The notes beneath the pieces were generated by a model. It had not been told where the DNA came from. It ran no database searches and was given only the letters and a program-made list of their open reading frames with translations. From NCBI RefSeq assembly GCF_000734895.2, contig NZ_CP011382.1, forward strand, positions 3,698,700 through 3,762,699: 64,000 bases of DNA, written 5' to 3'. This DNA comes from Calothrix sp. 336/3 (GTDB taxonomy: Bacteria > Cyanobacteriota > Cyanobacteriia > Cyanobacteriales > Nostocaceae). Shown piece by piece: positions 54,455 to 63,625 of this stretch (within the stretch, counting starts at the first letter, position 1; the number at the start of each line of letters is the position of its first letter). A program made the translations under genes and the position numbers.

Positions 54455-56161
54455 CTAATAATGGTTCCCTGATTTGCGGTAATGGACGGCAGTTACAGCT
54501 TCTGGATTCAAAACATTACCACTGTCCACGGTGGCATACACTAACCAATGATCGCCAACTTCCATCCGATGATTTACTGAGCATTCTAAGTATGCTAGAG
54601 CATCAGTGAGAATGGGGCAACCGTTACTTGATTCTTGCGTTTCCACACCAGCGAATCTATCTTCCCCTGGAGCAAAGGGCTTGAGAAAATGTTTCCGTAG
54701 TTGTTTCCCCTCAGCCAAGATATTTAAGACAAATTTATTACCGGAGTGCATCAAGGGTTCCATCGCTCTTTCCTTGGCAACGGCAATAGTTAAACCCGGA
54801 GGGTTAAAGCTAGCTTGGGAAACCCAGGAAGCCAACATCGCACTGGAAACTCCACCTTGTTTGGCGGTGACGACGGAGAGAGAACCGATAATTCGTCCCA
54901 CTGCTTGCTCGACGCTGGATGCGGGTTGACTGGCGGTACGAACTTTTTTCGTGCGTTTCAAAGCCTGGGCAAAATCTGTACCTGCTTCTTCACAGAGTTG
55001 CAAAACTGTATCATCGGGCTTAAATTTCACACGGATAGTGTCAAAGCCAAATCGATAACCTGCATCCTTGAGTTTGCCTTCCAGTAAATCAATAGCTTCT
55101 CCGCTCCAGCCGTAGGAACCAAACACCCCAGCTAGCTTGTTTTTAGAGGCACTAGACAGGAGAATACCTAGGGCTGTTTGGATGGGTGTGGGGGCGTGTC
55201 CACCAAGGGTGGGAGAGCCAATGACAAAACCACTAGCTTTTTCGACTGCGGCTTGAATTTCCGCCGGGTCTGCAATTTCGCAGTTAATTGATTCGACACT
55301 CACCCCAGCTTTGGTAATTCCATGGGCGATCGCCTGGGCAACTGTTGCGGTATTTCCGTAGGCAGAAGCATAAATTAATGCCACTGTTGTCTCTTGAGAA
55401 GTCTGCTGTTGACTCCATTCCCGATAGGCTGTGGTCATCTCTAGGATGCCATAGCGTACTAGGGGACCGTGGTTAGGTGCATACATCCTCACCTTATGCT
55501 CAGAAAGCTTTTCTAAAGCAGTCTCCACCTGTCTGGCATGGGGAGCCATCAAACATTCAAAATAATAGCGACGGTCTTCTAGGAAACTCTGCCAACCCTC
55601 ATCAAACACCTGATCGCCGCAAATATGTGCCCCAAATATCTTATCAGTGTATAAAATTTCTGTCTCTGGGTCGTAGGTACAGAGATGGTCAGGATAGCGA
55701 GGATTGGGGGTGGGAATGAATTCTAAATGATGTCCTTTGCCTAAATCCAGGGTTTCTTCCCCCCGTTTGACCAAAATAGGCAAATCTGGGTTTTCCATGG
55801 CTCCCCGCAGATTTATTGCCCCAGGGTTGGAACAAACAAAGGTGATTTGGGGGGCAATTTCTAACAGGGCTTTGAGGGTGCCAGCACGGTTGGGATTACT
55901 ATGACCCAGAATTACATAATCGACGGTTTTAACATCGATTCTTTGTTGCAATTTTTCTAAGTAAATTTGTGTAAAAGTTTCCCCTGGGGGGTCAATCAGG
56001 GCTATTTTATCACCTTGAATTAAATAGGAATTTGCTGTTGTTCCCTTTGCCAAACCATATTCAATTTCAAAGCGTAATCTTGCCCAACTACGGGAACGGA
56101 AAACCCAGGTATCTGTAGCAACAGGGAAGATTTGAACGTCACGGGGTTTAATTATTGTCAT
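54455..56161 (-). CDS. flv1: Flavodiiron protein, Flv1-type
   Basis: This 568-residue protein has a metallo-beta-lactamase-like domain (1-255), a flavodoxin domain (about 262-400) and a C-terminal flavin-reductase domain (about 415-568). At the di-iron site only H87 and H231 of the canonical set remain; E, D and H positions are N89, N91 and R155, and the D position is K174. This pattern marks Flv1-type subunits, which pair with Flv3 to reduce O2 to water with photosynthetic electrons. flv3 lies 247 bp upstream in the same direction. In Anabaena an adjacent flv3B-flv1B pair is heterocyst-specific. Confidence 0.93.
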   Translation of the reverse strand: MTIIKPRDVQIFPVATDTWVFRSRSWARLRFEIEYGLAKGTTANSYLIQGDKIALIDPPGETFTQIYLEKLQQRIDVKTVDYVILGHSNPNRAGTLKALLEIAPQITFVCSNPGAINLRGAMENPDLPILVKRGEETLDLGKGHHLEFIPTPNPRYPDHLCTYDPETEILYTDKIFGAHICGDQVFDEGWQSFLEDRRYYFECLMAPHARQVETALEKLSEHKVRMYAPNHGPLVRYGILEMTTAYREWSQQQTSQETTVALIYASAYGNTATVAQAIAHGITKAGVSVESINCEIADPAEIQAAVEKASGFVIGSPTLGGHAPTPIQTALGILLSSASKNKLAGVFGSYGWSGEAIDLLEGKLKDAGYRFGFDTIRVKFKPDDTVLQLCEEAGTDFAQALKRTKKVRTASQPASSVEQAVGRIIGSLSVVTAKQGGVSSAMLASWVSQASFNPPGLTIAVAKERAMEPLMHSGNKFVLNILAEGKQLRKHFLKPFAPGEDRFAGVETQESSNGCPILTDALAYLECSVNHRMEVGDHWLVYATVDSGNVLNPEAVTAVHYRKSGNHY

Positions 56162-56408
56162 GTTGTCATCTTGTCAGGGTAAGGGTATTCCAGGGAAGGG
56201 GAAAATATTTGTTGTATATCAGTAAATAGGTGACAGTGTTGAAACCCTTTTGATATCAGTATTTGATGATTTGTTGATGTTTTGCCTAGAAAATGCTACC
56301 TCTATTGTCTTGGTGTTGAGGATGTTATGGGGTAGGGGGAATAAATTTGTTAGGAGGGAATAGGGGGAAGGTGTTTCTGTGAAATGTCACCTGTTCCCCA
56401 TTGTCTAA

Positions 56409-58133
56409 TTAATAGTGATTACCAACTTTGCGATGGTGTACCGCCGTCAAAGATTCGGTTTTGCTGACTTTACCAGATTCAACTGTGCTGTAAACTACCC
56501 AGTGGTCACCACAATCCATCCGACTAGATACTTCACATTCCATATAGGCTAAAGCATCTGTCAGAATTGGTGTACCATCTTGAGCCGGTTGGGTTCTGAC
56601 ACCTTCAAAACGATTCGCACCGGGAGCAAAACGCTTGAGAAAATGTTTCATCAGGTTTTGATAATTCCCTTCCTCTAGAACATTCAGGACAAATTTGTCA
56701 CCTACTTGCATCAGGGATTCGATCGCCCGATCTTTAGCTACAGCAATGGAAACACCTAGGGGTTTGAAGCTGACTTGGGATACCCAGGAAGCCAACATCG
56801 CACTCTGAATATCACCTTTTTTGGCTGTGATAATGTATAAACCACCACTCAGTCTTCCTAGCGCCTTATCTAAATCGGCACTCAAGGATTTCATGGCTTT
56901 AATACTTTTATCACGGGTGAGGAACTGTCCTAAGTCCGTTCCTGCTTCTTCACATAACTTATAGGTGTTGTCAGTGGGTGTTTCTTTGATTTGAATGGGA
57001 GGGAAAGCAGGAATTAAACCTAAATCTCGGAATTTATTTTGCAGGGGGTAAATGGGTTCGTCGTCACCACCACCAGACTCAAATAAACCCACAGCTTGTT
57101 TTTCGTGGATGGCTCCCAGGATAGTACTCACCGCCGCTTGGATGGTAGCATCAACTTGGGCTGGGGGCATTCCCACCACAATACCTGCACAGCGTGCAAC
57201 TAGTTCTCGTAATTCGGCTAAATCTGTTGCTGCTCGCAAGTCTACTAATTCTACGGCAACACCCGTTTTATTGATACCGTTCGCTACTGCTTGGGCAAGG
57301 CGATCGCCATAACCATAAGCAGAGGTGTAAAATATTCCTACGCTAGTTTCTGCCTTTGTTTGGCTTTGACTCCAATGACGATAACGTCCCGTCAATTCTT
57401 CCACATGATGGGAAAGTAAGGGACCATGACCAGTAGCGATCATCGCAATTTTGCCTAATTCTCCCATACGTTTGAGGGCAGATAAAACTGACCGCGCATT
57501 GGGAGCCATTAAACATTCATAGTAATATTCAAAATCGGCGGCGATCGCATTAATATCTTCATCAAAAGTAGCGTCTGAGCAATAATGCAACCCAAAAGCA
57601 TCACAAGTGTAGAGGATTTGTGTCTTGTGGTCAAAGGTAAAGATGGTGTCGGGCCAATGTAAATTAGGAGCAATCACAAATTCTAATTCGTGTCCCTGTC
57701 CTAAATCTAGCTTGTCACCGTTTTTGACAATTTGCCGTTTGAAAGGTTGATGAACTAAATTTTCCAGGAATTGAATTGCTACCTTAGAACCCACCACGGT
57801 AACATCTGGGGCTAGTTGCAGCATATCCTTAACTAAGCCACTATGGTCAGGTTCGGTATGACTAATAATTAAGTAGTCTATATCCGTAGGATTAATTAAA
57901 CCTTTAAGGGTATCTAAATATAGCTGACGAAACTTTTCGTGGGAGGTATCAACCAACGCTTGCTTGTCACCTTTGATGATAAAGGAGTTGTAGGTTGTCC
58001 CATTCTGTAAACCAAATTCAATATCAAAGCGATCGCGATCCCAATCGAGCGATCGCACTGCGGTTGTATTCTCGGCAATCTCCACAGTCTCTATGGTTAG
58101 CCTTTTTGTCGTTCCTGCGGTGAGCGCTACCAT
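56409..58133 (-). CDS. flv3: Flavodiiron protein, Flv3-type
   Basis: This protein of about 574 residues has the same three-domain layout as Flv1. It retains the canonical di-iron ligands H92, E94, D96 (SHTEPDHSG), H159, D178 and H236. ATG 58133 is chosen because AGGAGG lies 8 bp upstream; a TTG at 58151 is unlikely. With Flv1 it forms the O2-reducing, Mehler-like complex protecting photosystem I. Being upstream of flv1, it is probably the first gene of a two-gene unit, which resembles the Anabaena flv3B-flv1B order. Confidence 0.94.
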   Translation of the reverse strand: MVALTAGTTKRLTIETVEIAENTTAVRSLDWDRDRFDIEFGLQNGTTYNSFIIKGDKQALVDTSHEKFRQLYLDTLKGLINPTDIDYLIISHTEPDHSGLVKDMLQLAPDVTVVGSKVAIQFLENLVHQPFKRQIVKNGDKLDLGQGHELEFVIAPNLHWPDTIFTFDHKTQILYTCDAFGLHYCSDATFDEDINAIAADFEYYYECLMAPNARSVLSALKRMGELGKIAMIATGHGPLLSHHVEELTGRYRHWSQSQTKAETSVGIFYTSAYGYGDRLAQAVANGINKTGVAVELVDLRAATDLAELRELVARCAGIVVGMPPAQVDATIQAAVSTILGAIHEKQAVGLFESGGGDDEPIYPLQNKFRDLGLIPAFPPIQIKETPTDNTYKLCEEAGTDLGQFLTRDKSIKAMKSLSADLDKALGRLSGGLYIITAKKGDIQSAMLASWVSQVSFKPLGVSIAVAKDRAIESLMQVGDKFVLNVLEEGNYQNLMKHFLKRFAPGANRFEGVRTQPAQDGTPILTDALAYMECEVSSRMDCGDHWVVYSTVESGKVSKTESLTAVHHRKVGNHY

Positions 58134-58245
58134 GACTCCCCTCCTAAACAAATGAGTATTTTTGCCTCTGGCTTTATTGTGGCATGGGATTATTGTAAAT
58201 AATTATTAAAAATCCTATGACTCAGTTAAAAAACTTAAAACCCTG

Positions 58246-59058
58246 ATGAACAATGGTTTCTATCGAATTGGCTTGATGATTGGAAATTCCCGTCTCCACT
58301 GGGGATTATTTCAAGCACAAGCTGTCATATTTTCTTGGGATACAGAATATTTACCTGAGTCTGTTATACAGCAAATTACTTCTGGCAGAGTCTCCATCCC
58401 CAATTTCCCTGCACATTTATCAGATATTTTCGCAACTTCTCAATTTTCACTTCCCATAATCCTTGCTTCGGTAGTACCTCAGCAAACTGCTCTCTGGGAA
58501 AAATTTCCAAATGTCAACTTGATTACCCTAAATCAAATTCCGATTCAGGATGTGTACCCCACCTTAGGCATAGATCGGGCACTAGCAATCTATGGAGCAA
58601 ATAAAGTTTACAACTTGCCTGTATTAGTAATTGACACTGGTACAGCACTAACATTTACAGGTGTGGATAATCATATGAACTTTCAAGGAGGGGCAATATT
58701 ACCAGGCTTAGGTTTACAATTATCTACCCTGACAAACCATACTGGACAATTACCACAACTAGAAATCAATAGTTTACCGTCTTTACCATTACGCTATGCC
58801 AGGGATACCCACTCTGCTATGTATAGTGGGGTAATCTATACAGTGCTAGCAGGAATTAAAGAGTTTATTACTTCATGGTGGCAAGATTTCCCCAATAGTC
58901 AGGTAATAATTACGGGTGGCGATCGCACCCGCATCTACCATTATCTCCAATCCCTGTATCCAGAAATAGCCCTGCATGTGAAAGTCGAAAAAGATTTAAT
59001 TTTTTGGGGAATGGCATTTTTAGAAGATAATTACATCTCCTCAACCCCCAAAGAGTAA
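58246..59058 (+). CDS. coaX: Type III pantothenate kinase
   Basis: This 270-residue CoaX phosphorylates pantothenate, the first step of CoA synthesis. Motifs present are GNSRLHWG at 13-20, GID at 108-110 with the catalytic-type Asp D110, and D130 in DTGTALTFTGV. The usual N-terminal Asp of the DxGN loop is replaced by Met11 (LMIGNS), which occurs in other cyanobacterial CoaX. It is divergent from flv3 with 112 bp between the starts, and its end overlaps the convergent hydrolase gene by 18 bp. Confidence 0.9.
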   Translation: MNNGFYRIGLMIGNSRLHWGLFQAQAVIFSWDTEYLPESVIQQITSGRVSIPNFPAHLSDIFATSQFSLPIILASVVPQQTALWEKFPNVNLITLNQIPIQDVYPTLGIDRALAIYGANKVYNLPVLVIDTGTALTFTGVDNHMNFQGGAILPGLGLQLSTLTNHTGQLPQLEINSLPSLPLRYARDTHSAMYSGVIYTVLAGIKEFITSWWQDFPNSQVIITGGDRTRIYHYLQSLYPEIALHVKVEKDLIFWGMAFLEDNYISSTPKE

Positions 59059-59853
59059 ATCCTTAATATCTGTTGCAACTACATTTGCACAATTCCCCGG
59101 TAAATTATTTCCACCATGGGCAATAGTTTTCATCTGAGCTTGAGGAATCAAACTAGCATACAGATTACTACGACTTAAAGATTCGGGAGAATCCTTGCCA
59201 GCTTGGATGACTAAAGTCGGTATTGTTAGTAACGATAATTGATTTTGTAACAGTTCCGCTTTAATTTCTGGCAGTTGCCGTAAATAAAGTAACTCCGTAC
59301 TTGTCGGATTTTGTAAAAGTAATCTTTGTTGTTGTAAATCCTGCTCTACTTTGCCATCCCAACCAAACATTTTAGTTAAAGGACGTAGGAATTTTAATAA
59401 TTCTAAAATCCACTCCGGACGCTTTGCCAAGGATTGCATTTTCTTACAGTATCTATCGAAATTATCGATTTCTACACCTTCTGGTGATATCAACACCAAA
59501 CCTGCAACCTGCTGGGGATACTTTAAAGCATAACTTGCAGCAATCCAAGCACCAATAGAGTCACCAACTAAATAAACTCTCTCCAGCTTTAATGCATCCA
59601 AAAATTCTGCCAAAAACTCAGCTTCTAAGTTAATAGAATAATGAATTTCCGGAATATCTGACTCTCCACAACCTAACAAATCAGGTGCAAAACAATGACA
59701 ACTTCGTCCTAAGGACTCCATCACCCCCACCCACTGGCTACTATCATACCAAGCGCCATGTAGAAAAATCACAGGAGTACCTGCACCCACCTCACGCCAA
59801 AATACCATTCCTTGAGAAAGCTTTCTCCGGGAATTACGGAATAAACTTTGCAT
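59041..59853 (-). CDS. Alpha/beta hydrolase
   Basis: This 270-residue alpha/beta-hydrolase has HGAW at 32-35 in the oxyanion region, nucleophile S99 in GDSIGAW, an acid Asp in QAGKDSPE and base His in IAHGGNNLPG. The lid region (residues 150-200) is helical. The substrate is unknown; C-C hydrolases and esterases of this shape are common. Its 3' end overlaps the convergent coaX by 18 bp. Confidence 0.85.
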   Translation of the reverse strand: MQSLFRNSRRKLSQGMVFWREVGAGTPVIFLHGAWYDSSQWVGVMESLGRSCHCFAPDLLGCGESDIPEIHYSINLEAEFLAEFLDALKLERVYLVGDSIGAWIAASYALKYPQQVAGLVLISPEGVEIDNFDRYCKKMQSLAKRPEWILELLKFLRPLTKMFGWDGKVEQDLQQQRLLLQNPTSTELLYLRQLPEIKAELLQNQLSLLTIPTLVIQAGKDSPESLSRSNLYASLIPQAQMKTIAHGGNNLPGNCANVVATDIKDLLFGG

Positions 59854-59940
59854 TTTAGTTTAAAAGTTAACCTAAAATCACTGAAATTTCAGACCTCGGT
59901 AAATTATCGCTAATCCCAAAGTCCAAATCCGACATAGTAA

Positions 59941-60417
59941 TTATGCCAGTGTTGTTAACCCTTGCAAGTAATCTTTTATTTGACGATTATGATCATGAGA
60001 CATTTCTTCCTGTGGTAGAGAGTCAAGGGTAAAAGCTTTAATTTCCACAACCTCTAACTCATCCTGAACTGTCATCACTCCTTTCACGTCAGCTTCTGCC
60101 ACAATACAAATCGAATGTATCCTTGGGTCACGGTCTGGTGCAGAATATACCCCCACTAAACGCTTAATCTTAACTAACTCCAATCCTGTTTCTTCCTGTA
60201 ACTCTCGACCAATGGCTGTCGGTACATCTTCACCCCAGTCTACCATTCCCCCCGGTAACGACCAAAGACCATTATCACGGCGACGAATCAAGACAATACG
60301 ACCATCCGGTAATATAGGAATAATACTTGTACCAGTAATGGGGTGACGAAAGATAATTCCCAATACTGTTTGTCCAAAACGCCATAAACCCCTTGTGGTT
60401 TGCAGGACTGCGCCCAT
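59941..60417 (-). CDS. Nudix hydrolase
   Basis: This protein of about 158 residues contains a complete Nudix box at 57-79: G57-x5-E63-x7-R71-E72-L73-x-E75-E76-x-G78-L79, which binds Mg and hydrolyses a nucleoside diphosphate linkage. ATG 60417 is preferred over TTG 60435. The strongest candidates are ADP-ribose, NADH or damaged-nucleotide substrates, but none is indicated. It stands alone in its direction, 87 bp upstream of the hydrolase. Confidence 0.88.
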   Translation of the reverse strand: MGAVLQTTRGLWRFGQTVLGIIFRHPITGTSIIPILPDGRIVLIRRRDNGLWSLPGGMVDWGEDVPTAIGRELQEETGLELVKIKRLVGVYSAPDRDPRIHSICIVAEADVKGVMTVQDELEVVEIKAFTLDSLPQEEMSHDHNRQIKDYLQGLTTLA

Positions 60418-61098
60418 AGAAGCTAGAATTTTCAAACTACCAATATCTATAATATTTACTAATAAATTTAAGTTTGTTTACCGCAAATATCTGCTCAACC
60501 ATTTAGCTATTGTGATTTTGTGTCATATTTATGACTTGCGGTTTCGGGTATTATTCTAACGACTAGCGGCAAATATATCAACCTTCTATCATTTTATTGA
60601 TATATCCTTGCAACAGCATAGGTATATTTTATCTTAACTGAAGTTGTAAATTAAGTGGCTAGCAGATTCTTAAAACAGGGTTTTGTGATGTTCGAGAAAC
60701 TTCTGTGGCTTTTCATCAGATATCTATGGTCACGAAATTTCAGTGTATTTAATGTACTTTTTCGCCAGATTCTTGTCTCGGTATATACCAACCGACCAAA
60801 TCCTACTCTGCCCTCCCATCACAATGAAAAAAATTATACCTGCCCCAGCTTTTTCCCTAAGAACTGGTCTGAACACCAAATTTTTCCCAAAATCAGCGTT
60901 TTAGCAACCGACTAACTCAATACTTGGACAGCTATTACCTTAGGAGTTGACAAAGACTAAATGATTGAGCTATAATTGATAGCTGGTGAAAATATATTCT
61001 TACCTGAACTAGGCTAAAACTATATCAAAACATTGATAGCTGATACAGCATAATGTTACGCCTAAGTGCAGTTATTGTTGTTTATTCATGAGGTGAAC
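60418..61098. other. Intergenic region, no feature seen
   Basis: A 681-bp AT-rich spacer before a small basic protein. A frame at 60655-60915 lacks a start signal and similarity and is not supported. Confidence 0.5.
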
Positions 61099-61260
61099 AT
61101 GGCAAAGCGCCGCAACCCGAAAAAAGAAAAGGCGCTACGGAACCAGGCGTATGCCCGAAAGTTTCGTAAACGGACAACTACAGGACGATTCCAAAGAAGA
61201 TTCCAACAAAGACCGAAGAGTGAAGAGGATGAAGGCGCAGCAGCAATGGACGCTGAATAG
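61099..61260 (+). CDS. Small basic protein, unknown
   Basis: This 53-residue protein starts at ATG 61099 with AAGGTG-type spacing and is Lys/Arg-rich (MAKRRNPKKEKALRNQ, then FRKRTTTGRFQRRFQQRP) with an acidic tail. It is probably conserved in cyanobacteria and might bind RNA or ribosomes, but I cannot name it. A longer frame from 61066 is unlikely. A strong terminator follows. Confidence 0.7.
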   Translation: MAKRRNPKKEKALRNQAYARKFRKRTTTGRFQRRFQQRPKSEEDEGAAAMDAE

Positions 61261-61304
61261 TTAGCCTCTCCCTAAAGTATTCACTTTTATGTTTATGTTT
61301 GCAA

Positions 61305-61347
61305 GGGCGCTTATCTGTAAAAGATATGCGCCCATGATTTTTTATTT
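61305..61347 (+). terminator. Intrinsic terminator after the small basic protein
   Basis: GGGCGC (61305-61310) pairs with GCGCCC (61328-61333), extended by TATCT/AGATA after a T-T mismatch. A T-rich stretch follows at 61337-61347. It terminates the small gene and could also act on convergent argH transcripts. Confidence 0.85.
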
Positions 61348-61353
61348 TAACGA

Positions 61354-62745
61354 TTAACTGTTAACTATAGAATGAGCGGCTAAAATTGCCTGCTTGACTT
61401 GGGTAAAACCTGTACCCCCAAAGCTATTGCGAGCAGCTACCACTTGTTTTGGTGAGATTGCTTGGTAGATATCCTCATCAAAAGCAGGATGTAATTCTCG
61501 CCACTCTTCTAGAGTCAAATCCTTGAGGAGTTTGCCACCAGCAAGACAGGTACGGACAACTTTTCCCACTAGATTATAAGCTTCGCGGAAGGGAACACCC
61601 TTAGCTGCCAGATAATCAGCAACATCTGTTGCATTGGAATAATCTTCATCTACAGCAGAATTTAAACGCTGGGTAGAAAATTCTAAACCCTCTGCCATCA
61701 GAATTGTCATTGCTTGTAAACAAGATTTGACAGTATTGACAGCATCAAATAAACCTTCCTTATCTTCCTGAAGGTCTTTATTATATGCCAGGGGTAAGCC
61801 TTTCATGATGACTAGCATTGCCTGAAGATGTCCGAATACTCGCCCAGTTTTGCCCCTTACCAACTCCGGAACATCCGGATTTTTCTTTTGGGGCATAATA
61901 CTAGAACCTGTAGCACAACTATCTTTGAGTGTGACAAAACTAAATTCTTGGGATGCCCAAAAAATAATTTCTTCAGACAGGCGACTCAGATGTACCATGA
62001 TTAGGCTAGCAGCACCAAGAAATTCGATGGCAAAATCGCGATCGCTGACTCCATCCAAACTATTTTTATAGACATCTGCAAACCCTAAAAGCTCTGCTGT
62101 GTAGTGTCTATCAATAGGGAAAGTTGTTCCTGCTAATGCACCACAACCGAGGGGGGAAATATTCACCCGTTTGAGAACATCTCCTAAGCGTTCCCAATCA
62201 CGCTGGGTCATTTCCAGATATGCTAGGAGGTGATGGGCTAAACTCACAGGTTGGGCACGCTGTAGGTGAGTGTAACCAGGTATAAAAGTTTCTAAATTAT
62301 TCTCAGCAATCTTGAGTAAAACCTGCTGAAATTCCCGCAATTGTTGACGAATTTGTTGGATTTGGTCGCGTAAATAGAGTCTTGTATCTGTTCCCACTTG
62401 GTCATTACGGGAACGAGCAGTGTGAAGTTTTTTACCTATATCCCCAATAATTTCGACTAGACGGTGTTCAACGGCAAAATGTACATCTTCTGCGTCAATA
62501 CCAGGATTAAATTCACCTTGGCGGTATTCTTGGCGAATTTGTTCTAGTGCTGTAACTAATTTTTCTCCCTCTTGGGAGGATATGATGCCACATTTTGCCA
62601 GCATCCGAGCATGGGCTTGGGAACCAGTCAAGTCATACTCAATTAATTGAATGTCAAAAGGAATACTCGCATTAAAAACGGCGATCGCCGGATGTAGGGA
62701 TGTCTCAAAACGCTGGCTCCAAGTTTGTTGCTGCTGCTGTGTCAT
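61354..62745 (-). CDS. argH: Argininosuccinate lyase
   Basis: This 463-residue enzyme splits argininosuccinate into arginine and fumarate. The fumarase-superfamily signature [11 protein letters not shown] at 280-290 includes catalytic S282, and H160 in THLQRAQ is the catalytic His. [12 protein letters not shown] and the DEDYSNATD region are typical. The Gln-rich N-terminus (QQQQQ) is a minor quirk. It is the sole arginine gene in the window. It is convergent with the small basic protein gene. Confidence 0.97.
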   Translation of the reverse strand: MTQQQQQTWSQRFETSLHPAIAVFNASIPFDIQLIEYDLTGSQAHARMLAKCGIISSQEGEKLVTALEQIRQEYRQGEFNPGIDAEDVHFAVEHRLVEIIGDIGKKLHTARSRNDQVGTDTRLYLRDQIQQIRQQLREFQQVLLKIAENNLETFIPGYTHLQRAQPVSLAHHLLAYLEMTQRDWERLGDVLKRVNISPLGCGALAGTTFPIDRHYTAELLGFADVYKNSLDGVSDRDFAIEFLGAASLIMVHLSRLSEEIIFWASQEFSFVTLKDSCATGSSIMPQKKNPDVPELVRGKTGRVFGHLQAMLVIMKGLPLAYNKDLQEDKEGLFDAVNTVKSCLQAMTILMAEGLEFSTQRLNSAVDEDYSNATDVADYLAAKGVPFREAYNLVGKVVRTCLAGGKLLKDLTLEEWRELHPAFDEDIYQAISPKQVVAARNSFGGTGFTQVKQAILAAHSIVNS

Positions 62746-63313
62746 ACAAAAGTCGGGAAATTTGGAAATAACAAAGTCAAGTCAGGAATCAGGTACGGGG
62801 AGTAAACACCGAAGTAATACCTTTTTCCTTTTACCTTTGTACTTCTATTTCGCCCAATTTTAAAAAGATTGCCTCTGGCAAGTTTGGAGATTGACTTTGC
62901 AAAGCTCTTGCTAGACTATACTTTTATGAAAATTTGTAAGTCAAATAATATACTATAATAATCCAGAGAAAAAACAGTGTATTGTTTTCTACACTCCCTG
63001 GTTCGCGTAAAACTTGGGTTAATTTTAAGCAACTGATTTTATATTACGTTTGCTGTTTAGTTATTTAATTTGCCTCTAAACTTCATTTGATTGTGCTTTC
63101 GCTACTTGAAGTTTTACCAGATGTTAGAGAAAAACTTAAAACCGCTCCTGGTTGACAAGAACGGTTGAGAACTGTTGCTAATGAATTGATCACAGAAATA
63201 GACAATCAGTCAGCTTGGGATATTTTTGTCCAGATTTTAAATCACAGTTAAAAACCCTTAATTTGCCACCAATGCGTCGTATATCGACTGAGAGGAAATT
63301 ATCTTGCCTGGTT
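62746..63313. other. Intergenic region containing a relic ORF
   Basis: A 568-bp spacer between argH and the small membrane protein gene. Its left part is AT-rich with nothing recognised, and its right part contains the relic listed at 63069-63251. Confidence 0.5.
63069..63251 (+). pseudogene. Relic ORF with in-frame TGA
   Basis: A coherent frame reads LSLLEVLPDVREKLKTAPG, then TGA at 63153-63155, then QERLRTVANELITEIDN and QSAWDIFVQILNHS before a TAA at 63249-63251. Its smooth continuation suggests a helical small protein or domain end interrupted by one nonsense codon. No clear start or ribosome-binding site is seen. Confidence 0.55.
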
Positions 63314-63580
63314 TTAGCCGTAGCTGGTAAGATTTCTTACTAAGTAACCTAATCCTAAACCAATTAATAATGCCCAAACCTGACCAGTCTTAATAAAATT
63401 TGCCCAGGCTTTTTGCATTTGACCAATTATATTTGGGTCAGTAATATTTTGGGCTAGTAGGGTTCCATGGGTAGTAACATGGGATACATCGACAGCAGCC
63501 GCGTGGGTGGCGATCGCGGAAATTAGAATAGTTAAGACAAAGCTAACAGCAAATGCAGCCAGGATAAACCAACGTTTCAT
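63314..63580 (-). CDS. Small exported/membrane protein, unknown
   Basis: This 88-residue protein has a hydrophobic N-terminal segment (7-24, FILAAFAVSFVLTILISA) that is a signal peptide or anchor, and a second hydrophobic stretch near the C-terminus (about 66-84, WALLIGLGLGYLVRNL). The middle is polar with IGQMQKAWANFIKTGQ. No family is recognised. It lies between the relic and larB in the same direction as larB, 45 bp away, so it could be the next gene of the larB transcript. Confidence 0.62.
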   Translation of the reverse strand: MKRWFILAAFAVSFVLTILISAIATHAAAVDVSHVTTHGTLLAQNITDPNIIGQMQKAWANFIKTGQVWALLIGLGLGYLVRNLTSYG

Positions 63581-63625
63581 AGGGAATTAATGATTTGAAT
63601 ACAATATGACATCTCCGTGATAGCC

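Noticed and set aside
58152..58245. NtcA-type site in the flv3-coaX divergent spacer
   Set aside because: GTAAATAATTATTA lacks the TAC half, so it does not match GTA-N8-TAC.
60655..60915. An 86-codon frame in the 681-bp spacer before the small basic protein
   Set aside because: No ribosome-binding site, no family features, and irregular composition.
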